A DNA stretch of 9,688 bases from Oligoflexia bacterium (GTDB lineage Bacteria > Bdellovibrionota > UBA1018 > CAIMNF01): positions 1 through 9,688 of the forward strand of contig CAIOKW010000075.1 of the NCBI GenBank assembly GCA_903858975.1. The letters are read 5' to 3'. The notes under the pieces are model-generated. The model was not told the DNA's origin and did no database searches. It saw only the letters and a program-made list of their open reading frames with translations. The position numbers were made by a program, and so were the translations under genes. Below, piece by piece: positions 1 to 5,118 of the stretch. The stretch's first letter is position 1. Every line of letters begins with the position of its first letter.

Positions 1-386
1 AAAGGCCCATAATCAGGAGTTCCTTCATAAGAAACGTTCATCTGACGAATGACAATTTCACTCATGAGGTTCGGATCAGTGGCCTTTGTACTAAAACAAC
101 TGGTACGAGGATGGGGCTCATCCAGAAGATCGAAATCTGAAAGTGACGGCATAAGACGAGCGGAATCAAAAGTCTCTGAAACGTTTTGATACCTCGTTTT
201 TGAATTAGAATAGGCGGGATGTTCCGCTTCATCATCCACGGACTCTTCTGAATCAAGATCCTGGTCTTGAGCAGCAACCCGGGAGGTAGCCCGGTCTCCG
301 CGAGACTCAATTCTCATGGGCGGCTCAGTGGAACAAGCAGCCACACTCAAACAAAGGGATAGCATTAAAATCAGTTTCTGATTCAT
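1..386 (-). CDS. Acidic outer-membrane-type lipoprotein, 3' part cut off by window edge
   Basis: The frame opens at ATG 386-384 and stays open to base 1, so 128 codons are visible and the C-terminus is missing. The N-terminus is a lipoprotein signal peptide: MNQK, a hydrophobic stretch (LILMLSLCLSV), then lipobox V-A-A-C with Cys18 as the predicted lipidated residue. Ser at +2 does not suggest inner-membrane retention, so outer-membrane sorting is inferred. The mature part begins with a polar, Asp/Glu-rich, probably disordered segment (about residues 40-58), then a segment with one more Cys (residue 98). I recognise no domain. It starts 21 bp after the deoxynucleoside kinase stop on the same strand, so co-transcription is likely. 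No strong ribosome binding site is visible (weak GATAAG just before ATG). Another frame here has an 82-codon open stretch, but it lacks any protein-like signal; the lipobox frame is the real gene. Function unknown. Confidence 0.8.
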   Translation of the reverse strand, partial: MNQKLILMLSLCLSVAACSTEPPMRIESRGDRATSRVAAQDQDLDSEESVDDEAEHPAYSNSKTRYQNVSETFDSARLMPSLSDFDLLDEPHPRTSCFSTKATDPNLMSEIVIRQMNVSYEGTPDYGP

Positions 387-407
387 CTTATCTATTGAAC
401 CAAAATC

Positions 408-1052
408 TTAGCGGGAAAGAAAGAGATCTTGCTGATCCAATGAATCAATCACCCGATCACAAATGGATTTGAAGTCTTTCGGGTTCGCAACAAAATCAAG
501 CTCATCACTCTCAATCACCAGTTTTTTGCCGATGTCGTAGCCATTAATCCACTCATCATAGTAGCGATTGAGGTTCGAGAGGTAGTCCGCTGGCATGTCC
601 TGCTCATAATCGCGACCCCGTTTTTTGATTTGTTCCTGCAAGCGAGGAAGTGATTTGCGAAGGTAAATCATCAGTCCCGGAGCCTGAAGAGAGCTCGTGA
701 TCACCCGATAAACCTGAAGATAGTTCTGATAATCCCGCTCTTCCATCAGGCCCTGCTCATAAAGGTTTCGGGCAAAGATATTTGCATCCTCGTAAATCGT
801 TCGGTCTTGAATCGCAGATGAGGTTCCATCCGTGATGTCTTGGTGAGCCTTAACCCTGTGGGTCATGAAATAGATTTGAAGCGGAAAACTCCAGCGCTTC
901 ATATCGGTATAGAAGTCAGCCAGATAGGGGTTGTCACTGACCGACTCAAAATGCGCATCCCAACTAAAGTGCTTTGCCAGCATCGTCGTGAGTGTGGTCT
1001 TACCGGTCCCAATGTTCCCGGCAACGGCGATGAAAATTTTTTGATTTCCCAC
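408..1052 (-). CDS. Deoxynucleoside kinase (dGK/dAK/dCK family)
   Basis: This is a 214-residue cytosolic P-loop kinase predicted to phosphorylate deoxynucleosides to 5'-monophosphates in nucleotide salvage. From the chosen GTG start, the P-loop GNIGTGKTT is at residues 12-20. Next come a conserved Glu (E36, in FESVSDNPYL) expected to contact the sugar, the DRT motif at 83-85 (equivalent of the family's D/E-R-S), and an arginine-rich LID segment KKRGRDYE near 143-150. Length and motif order match the dNK/thymidine kinase 2-like family. Substrate preference (dG, dA, dC) cannot be read from the sequence. I chose GTG 1052 because the strong GGAGG at 1065-1061 lies 8 nt upstream. A TTG two codons earlier (1058) is only 2 nt from that site. 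The gene diverges from dksA and is followed by a lipoprotein gene. Confidence 0.9.
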   Translation of the reverse strand: MGNQKIFIAVAGNIGTGKTTLTTMLAKHFSWDAHFESVSDNPYLADFYTDMKRWSFPLQIYFMTHRVKAHQDITDGTSSAIQDRTIYEDANIFARNLYEQGLMEERDYQNYLQVYRVITSSLQAPGLMIYLRKSLPRLQEQIKKRGRDYEQDMPADYLSNLNRYYDEWINGYDIGKKLVIESDELDFVANPKDFKSICDRVIDSLDQQDLFLSR

Positions 1053-1060
1053 AGACAATC

Positions 1061-1067
1061 CCTCCCT
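1061..1067 (-). promoter_or_regulatory. Strong Shine-Dalgarno that decides the kinase start
   Basis: Read on the minus strand the sequence is AGGGAGG. It is 8 nt from the GTG at 1052 and only 2 nt from the TTG at 1058. Spacing therefore favours GTG as the start of the deoxynucleoside kinase. Confidence 0.6.
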
Positions 1068-1081
1068 AAAACAGCTGTCCG

Positions 1082-1110
1082 AAGTTAGGCCGAGTTCTGG
1101 GACTTGTCTA
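1082..1110 (-). promoter_or_regulatory. Candidate sigma-70 promoter for the kinase-lipoprotein pair
   Basis: On the minus strand TAGACA (1110-1105, 5 of 6 to TTGACA) is followed after exactly 17 nt by TAACTT (1087-1082, 3 of 6 to TATAAT). Transcription would start near 1075, leaving a short leader that contains the Shine-Dalgarno at 1067-1061. The position is good but the -10 match is weak. Confidence 0.35.
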
Positions 1111-1120
1111 GGGGGGCCGT

Positions 1121-1146
1121 AAGAATATCGAAAATATATTATTCTT
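1121..1146. repeat. AT-rich inverted repeat, possible operator, between divergent genes
   Basis: AAGAATA (1121-1127) and TATTCTT (1140-1146) form a perfect 7-bp inverted repeat around a 12-bp AT-rich spacer. It lies between the divergent kinase and dksA genes, and its right arm touches the candidate -35 TTGACG (1145-1150) for dksA. The symmetry suits a dimeric regulator, but AT-rich sequence can give such repeats by chance. There is no U-run and the arms are AT-rich, so it is not a convincing terminator. Confidence 0.3.
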
Positions 1147-1192
1147 GACGCAGCGCACTTTCGTTGACTTTAAACCCTATCCCCTCTAAATA
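1145..1192 (+). promoter_or_regulatory. Candidate promoter region of dksA
   Basis: Two overlapping sigma-70-like options are visible. TTGACG (1145-1150) with TTTAAA (1169-1174) has an 18-bp spacer. TTGACT (1164-1169) with TCTAAA (1185-1190) has a 15-bp spacer. Either gives a short leader ahead of the GGAG ribosome binding site (about 1211-1214). Both -35 boxes are good and both -10 boxes are mediocre, so the true promoter cannot be chosen from sequence alone. Confidence 0.3.
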
Positions 1193-1221
1193 GTCCTTCG
1201 CTTTAAAAAAGGAGAAACATC

Positions 1222-1617
1222 ATGAATCCAAAAACCGTGTCCCAGTTGAAATCAGAGCTTTTAACCAAAAGAGAGACCCTCCTCAACCTACAAGCCCTGA
1301 ACAAGAAGAGTGCCATGGAGGATGACTCCTCAATGAAAGACGTGATGGACCGCTCCGACGTCGAAGAAGCCTGGTTCGCTAAAGAACGCATGAGCCAACA
1401 CTGGAAAGTCGAACTTCGCCAGATTGACACCTCTCTTCAACGTATTGAAGCTGGAACCTTTGGGGTTTGCGAAGAATGTGACGATGAGATCCCAGTGAAA
1501 CGCCTTCGCGTTCGCCCGGATGCAAACCTTTGCCTCAATTGCCAAGAAGCCCACGAAAAAGAGACCGGCTCAACTCGCATGAGCTCTCCCTCTCCTTCAC
1601 TTCAGTTGCTTCACTAG
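1222..1617 (+). CDS. dksA: DksA/TraR-family RNA polymerase-binding zinc-finger regulator
   Basis: The product has 131 residues. DksA proteins bind the RNA polymerase secondary channel and, with ppGpp, shift transcription in the stringent response. An N-terminal helix-rich coiled-coil region (about 1-78) carries the tip motif DVMDR, in which D40 and D43 correspond to the functional tip aspartates of E. coli DksA (D71/D74). A C4 zinc finger follows: Cys83 and Cys86 (CEEC), then Cys104 and Cys107 (CLNC), with the typical EIPVKRLRVRPDA stretch between them. After it comes a short Ser/Pro-rich tail (about 117-131). It is shorter than E. coli DksA (151 residues), mostly at the N-terminus. The start is supported by GGAG 7 nt upstream. 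The last 21 bp overlap the convergent TPR gene. Retained tip aspartates favour a working DksA over a structural paralogue, but which paralogue it is remains uncertain. Confidence 0.9.
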   Translation: MNPKTVSQLKSELLTKRETLLNLQALNKKSAMEDDSSMKDVMDRSDVEEAWFAKERMSQHWKVELRQIDTSLQRIEAGTFGVCEECDDEIPVKRLRVRPDANLCLNCQEAHEKETGSTRMSSPSPSLQLLH

Positions 1618-2511
1618 ATCTTCATATCGAATAAAACCGACCCAGAGGTACTGGGTCTGCTTCATATCTTGTTCAAGCCTGGATTCGAACTGCGCCTTAT
1701 CTTTGAGGTTGAGTTCAATCTGGGCTTTGTACTTTTTCTGGAGCACGGGCCCGAGCAGGCCTGTTTTTAACACTGCCATTTGGGCAAAGGTCCAGGATCG
1801 ATGGTTTTTGAGCACCGACTCCGCAAGGGCTCTGAGTTCGTTGGTTTTTCCGGTTCGCTTCAAAACTTCAATCCAAAAAGTCAGAGGGACCTCGGCACCC
1901 ATCAAGGCCGTTTTCAGCGCCTGAAAGCTTTGATAATCTACCTCCGCCTCATCCGGTCGGTCTAAAACCAGCCCCGCTCCAATCAACTTCAGATCGAGGG
2001 AATAAGGGGCGAGAGACTGGGCGAGCTTCAAATGTTTCATCGCCTGCTCTTTTTGGAGAAGCTGAACCTCGACTTGCACCAATCGAGTGAGAACCGATAC
2101 CTGACCCGGCTCTTTCGACAAGGCTTGCTCGAGCCTTTCTTTTGCTTCACTAAATTTAGCGATACTGATGAGCCGAACGGCTTCATAATATAGATTAGCA
2201 GTTTCTTGATTGAAGAACAAACTGCCCGCAAGCGTGTAGAGCTTCAACAAGCGATCTTCTTTATGATCTGGGTACTGCTCACCCAAAAGCTTAAGTGCAT
2301 CAGCCCTGCGCTCCAGCGACAGGTACGCTCGAGCCAAATCTAAATCATGATCAAAATTTTGACCCTGCTGTGGTTCAAGTAACAAAACAACCTCAGGCCA
2401 ATCCTTCTTTTGAAGGGCGGCCTTTAAATCCCCGTCCGGAGCGAGCGCGTGCGCACACTCAGAAATGAATAACACTCGGAACAGTAAAAGAATGGAAGCT
2501 TTGAAAACCAT
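1597..2511 (-). CDS. Exported TPR-repeat protein of unknown function
   Basis: The product has 304 residues. The N-terminus looks like a Sec signal peptide: Lys4, hydrophobic core ILLLFRVLFI, and a likely cleavage after A22 in AHA. Cleavage after A24 is unlikely because Pro25 follows. The Cys at 19 has Glu before it, so it is a poor lipobox. The rest is helical with degenerate TPR-like units, for example around 57-80 (DLARAYLSLERRADALKLL), about 105-135 (AKFSEAKERLEQAL, followed by EP) and about 140-170 (KEQAMKHLKLAQSLAP). Such proteins usually act as periplasmic scaffolds, but no partner can be named. The start codon is 20 bp from the divergent neighbour's start with only a weak ribosome binding site. 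The 3' end overlaps dksA by 21 bp on the opposite strand, leaving no space for a separate terminator. Confidence 0.8.
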   Translation of the reverse strand: MVFKASILLLFRVLFISECAHALAPDGDLKAALQKKDWPEVVLLLEPQQGQNFDHDLDLARAYLSLERRADALKLLGEQYPDHKEDRLLKLYTLAGSLFFNQETANLYYEAVRLISIAKFSEAKERLEQALSKEPGQVSVLTRLVQVEVQLLQKEQAMKHLKLAQSLAPYSLDLKLIGAGLVLDRPDEAEVDYQSFQALKTALMGAEVPLTFWIEVLKRTGKTNELRALAESVLKNHRSWTFAQMAVLKTGLLGPVLQKKYKAQIELNLKDKAQFESRLEQDMKQTQYLWVGFIRYEDLVKQLK

Positions 2512-2531
2512 AAGTTACACTTACTTTTAGT

Positions 2532-3740
2532 GTGAAGATAAAACACTTTGTTCGTCAAAGCTTGTTTTTCTTAGTTCTGATCTGCTCCTCCATGGGCTGG
2601 GAGTCTACGCAGGTCCGCGCCGAAATTTTGCCTGAAATTGATGCTCAACAAATCACCATTATCCCCACTGAGATTTCTAAGAGTGGGCGCGTTTATCGAT
2701 TCAAAACAAAATCGGGCGATATACCTAAAACCGGAAGCATCATCTTAATTCAATATCAAAAGAAACCAATCATGGCGTTTCGAATCTTGAACACCAACGA
2801 AGAGAATCAAGAGTTTATTGCAAAGCGAGTTCGTCGCTATGATACAGAAGGAACGCTTAAGCTGAATGAGACCTACGAATCAGCAGAGAAAATTGCAAAC
2901 CTCGTATCGCCTCCGACAATTGAAACGCGCTTTAACCCCGATGCGAAACCCGAGCTTGATCCGATTGGCGGCAAAAACCTCAATCCAGTCAGCACCGAAA
3001 CCGAAAGAAAACTCGATCCGAATGCACCTCCCCTCATGGGCGATGGTGGCAAGGGTAATGCAGGTGAAGCGCCTTCAATGGGAGCCGCATCCAAAGATCT
3101 TGAACATTACGATTCGGATCTGGATAGTGGAACCTCTCCTCGAAACCTAAAACGGTCCAAAGAAGATGAAGAGAGCGATGAGAATGATGACCGCTCTCCA
3201 AGCTCGAAGTCGGATTCCGACATCGAAGAGTTCAAAACCTTTAACCCCTTCAAGCACATGATTGGAGTTTCACTCGGTAACTTCCGGAACCTCTCGAATT
3301 TTTCAATTCCCGGCACCTCCCATAACGGTTTCTATGGGGATTACAGCCAAGTCATGCAACGAGGCGTTTGGTTCCGCAATCGCAGACTCCAAGACACCTT
3401 GGCCATTGACCTGGGCTTTGCCTATTACTCTCGCACCAACTTTACTGGAAACAACGATAGCTATGAACTTTTACCGCTCAAAGCGGAAGGACTCTATTCA
3501 CTTTACTTCAGCGAATCTTTTGCCTTCCTTGGCTACTTTGGGCTTCAATACAACATCATTTTTTCTACCAACAACGTGAAGCCTGCGTCCTTTCCGGATG
3601 AACAAACGGCTCTGAATACGCTTTCAGGGATCCAGCCGAATTTAGGAATGGGAGTTCTATACAATATCGGTCCACAGTGGTACATTCGCGCGGATATTGG
3701 AATTGACCGCTTGGCGCTAGGTCTTGCGGTAAAATGGTAG
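2532..3740 (+). CDS. Outer-membrane barrel-like envelope protein with acidic linker
   Basis: The product has 402 residues and starts at GTG. The signal peptide (MKIKHFVRQS plus the core LFFLVLICSS) ends at a VRA site (residues 28-30). Residues 31-125 form a small beta-rich domain with alternating hydrophobic strands. Residues 126-235 are a low-complexity linker rich in Pro, Asp, Glu and Ser, including KEDEESDENDD at 210-220. Residues 240-402 alternate amphipathic beta strands (IGVSLGNF, LAIDLGFAYYS, AFLGYFGLQYNIIFS, LGMGVLYNIG, WYIRADIGI) and finish with Trp402, an aromatic C-terminus typical of BAM-inserted barrels. I infer a small outer-membrane barrel with a periplasmic N-terminal domain; no specific family is recognised. 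GTG is the only plausible start because a stop lies in frame at 2511 and the signal peptide begins there. No Shine-Dalgarno is evident. It appears to lead a unit with the lptM-like and rlmL genes. Confidence 0.8.
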   Translation: MKIKHFVRQSLFFLVLICSSMGWESTQVRAEILPEIDAQQITIIPTEISKSGRVYRFKTKSGDIPKTGSIILIQYQKKPIMAFRILNTNEENQEFIAKRVRRYDTEGTLKLNETYESAEKIANLVSPPTIETRFNPDAKPELDPIGGKNLNPVSTETERKLDPNAPPLMGDGGKGNAGEAPSMGAASKDLEHYDSDLDSGTSPRNLKRSKEDEESDENDDRSPSSKSDSDIEEFKTFNPFKHMIGVSLGNFRNLSNFSIPGTSHNGFYGDYSQVMQRGVWFRNRRLQDTLAIDLGFAYYSRTNFTGNNDSYELLPLKAEGLYSLYFSESFAFLGYFGLQYNIIFSTNNVKPASFPDEQTALNTLSGIQPNLGMGVLYNIGPQWYIRADIGIDRLALGLAVKW

Positions 3741-3744
3741 TCTT

Positions 3745-3888
3745 ATGAAATACGGTCTCCTCCTCGTGATCTTCACGCTCAGCGCATGTGGTGTAAAAAA
3801 GGCTCCCATGCCTCTTTATTCCTACCCATCCAAAACGGAAGGCGAACTCACGACGCCAACTCCTCAACCGATTAAGGGACACCCATGA
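3745..3888 (+). CDS. lptM: LptM (YifL)-like small lipoprotein
   Basis: This is a 47-residue lipoprotein. MKYG and a hydrophobic stretch lead to lipobox LSAC with Cys15, followed by GVKKAPMPLYSYP, which resembles the CGxKGPLYxP signature of LptM/YifL proteins. The tail (about 29-47) is polar and Pro/Thr-rich. In E. coli LptM binds the LptD/LptE lipopolysaccharide translocon and helps LptD mature; a similar role here is inferred from the motif. It begins 4 nt after the stop of the barrel-like protein, and its TGA overlaps the ATG of the methyltransferase (ATGA), so translation of the three is probably coupled. The match is imperfect: two residues are inserted relative to KGPLY. It could instead be another small lipoprotein. 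The lipobox and packing make a real gene very likely. Confidence 0.75.
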   Translation: MKYGLLLVIFTLSACGVKKAPMPLYSYPSKTEGELTTPTPQPIKGHP

Positions 3889-5057
3889 AAGTAGAAACTC
3901 CTTATAAGCTCTTTGCTATTTGCCCAGGAGGACTAGACGAGGCCCTCAAAAAAGAAGTGGAGAAACTTCCGGCTACCGTTACGGCTACTTATCCGGGCGG
4001 AGTCGAATTTGAAGGAACCCTCGAGACAGCTTACCTCGCCAACCTTAAGCTTCGCACTGCTTCTCGCGTCTTATTGCTTCTGAAGAGCTACAAAAAGATT
4101 TTTAAACCAGAAGAACTCTATGACGCCATTCGAGCGATGGAATGGTCTAAAGTGTTTTCCCCTGAATCGACCTTCGCAGTTTACCTGACCGCGAGCGAAA
4201 CCAAAGAACGACGCATCCCCGTGAATCCACAGTTCTGGGCATTGAAGGCAAAGGATGCCATCGTCGATCACTTTAGAGATCGTCTCAATGCGCGCCCCAA
4301 TATTGATCGAGCCGATCCCGACATCACCATTCGTCTTCACTTGCATGATCAGATTCTCAAAGTTTATCTCGACCTCTCGGGCCCGAGCCTCCATGAGCGT
4401 GGCTATCGTGCAGCAACGCTCGATGCCCCCATGAAGGAAAACCTGGCTGCAGGACTCTTACTGCTCACCGGCTGGCAGTACTACTGTAATGAAGGCTTTG
4501 GGTTTTACGATCCCTTCTGTGGATCAGGCACCATCTTAATTGAAGCTGCGATGATTGCGACCAAAACGGCTCCCGGAATCTTCCGAACCCGCTTTGGATT
4601 TTTTAGTTGGCTAGAGCATCAACCCGAATTGTTTGAGAAGGTTCATGCCGCAGTGAAGGCAGAGCGAATTCTAGATCCCGCGAAACTTCCAATCATGGTG
4701 GGCGGCGACATTGACCGTGAAGCGATTCGCGTCACTCAAGAAAACCTGGAGCGCACCCAGCTTCAGTCTTTAGTGAGACTCAAGATCAACAAATTTGAAG
4801 ACACGACCCCCTTCCAAGAAAAGGGAATTATCGTCACCAATCCGCCGTACGGAGTTCGATTGAACGAAGTTGAACCCTTAAGAGCGACCTACCAGGCGAT
4901 GGGTTCCACGCTCAAGCACCAATATAAGAATTGGTCAGCCGGAGTGATCACTTCCGAAAAAACATTGATGCACTCCATTGGGCTCAAGCCGTCAAAAAAA
5001 TGGGCACTTCACAATGGAGGCCTTGAGTCACAATTTTCTATTTTCAAACTATATTAA
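3885..5057 (+). CDS. rlmL: RlmL-type 23S rRNA guanine-N2 methyltransferase (THUMP + MTase)
   Basis: The product has 390 residues. This family transfers a methyl group from S-adenosylmethionine to an exocyclic guanine amine of 23S rRNA (m2G2445 for E. coli RlmL). The N-terminal part (about 8-165) is a ferredoxin-like plus THUMP RNA-binding region, ending with the family's LHERGYR (169-175). The methyltransferase domain has motif I DPFCGSGT (209-216), the acidic GGDID (273-277) that binds the cofactor ribose, and motif IV NPPYG (319-323). In E. coli RlmL is fused to a second methyltransferase, RlmK. That half is absent here, as in B. subtilis YpsC-like proteins. The start is supported by AAGGGA within the preceding lptM-like gene and by the ATGA junction. 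The exact target base is inferred from family membership. Confidence 0.9.
   Translation: MKVETPYKLFAICPGGLDEALKKEVEKLPATVTATYPGGVEFEGTLETAYLANLKLRTASRVLLLLKSYKKIFKPEELYDAIRAMEWSKVFSPESTFAVYLTASETKERRIPVNPQFWALKAKDAIVDHFRDRLNARPNIDRADPDITIRLHLHDQILKVYLDLSGPSLHERGYRAATLDAPMKENLAAGLLLLTGWQYYCNEGFGFYDPFCGSGTILIEAAMIATKTAPGIFRTRFGFFSWLEHQPELFEKVHAAVKAERILDPAKLPIMVGGDIDREAIRVTQENLERTQLQSLVRLKINKFEDTTPFQEKGIIVTNPPYGVRLNEVEPLRATYQAMGSTLKHQYKNWSAGVITSEKTLMHSIGLKPSKKWALHNGGLESQFSIFKLY
5027..5055 (+). promoter_or_regulatory. Candidate sigma-70 promoter for glnN
   Basis: GTCACA (5027-5032, 4 of 6 to TTGACA) is followed by exactly 17 bp and then TATATT (5050-5055, 5 of 6 to TATAAT), within the last codons of rlmL. 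Transcription would begin near 5062 and give a leader of about 57 nt. This would let glnN be controlled apart from the upstream genes. Confidence 0.4.
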
Positions 5058-5072
5058 TTCGGAATTGAATTC

Positions 5073-5115
5073 TTCTCCCCCTAATGAAAAAATGAATTAA
5101 CAAGAACAGGGAGAA
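5073..5115 (+). promoter_or_regulatory. Possible Shine-Dalgarno-sequestering stem in the glnN leader
   Basis: TTCTCCC (5073-5079) is perfectly complementary to GGGAGAA (5109-5115), which contains the glnN Shine-Dalgarno AGGGAG (5108-5113, 5 nt before the ATG). Pairing would form a 7-bp stem with a 29-nt A-rich loop and mask the ribosome binding site. Seven bases could match by chance, so this is a suggestion only. Confidence 0.3.
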
Positions 5116-5118
5116 ACT

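Noticed and set aside
62..310. 82-codon minus-strand open frame
   Set aside because: It lies inside the lipoprotein gene in another frame; the lipoprotein frame has a lipobox and stays open to the window edge, whereas this frame shows no recognisable domain.
1053..1058. TTG start two codons upstream for the deoxynucleoside kinase
   Set aside because: It is only 2 nt from the GGAGG, whereas GTG 1052 has an 8-nt spacing.
3565..3882. 105-codon minus-strand open frame over the end of the barrel-like gene and the LptM-like gene
   Set aside because: It is antisense to two genes supported by a C-terminal aromatic barrel pattern and a lipobox, and it shows no domain of its own.
5058..5118. Intrinsic terminator between rlmL and glnN
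   Set aside because: GAATT/AATTC matches are short and AT-rich and no T-run follows; the only notable pairing involves the glnN ribosome binding site.
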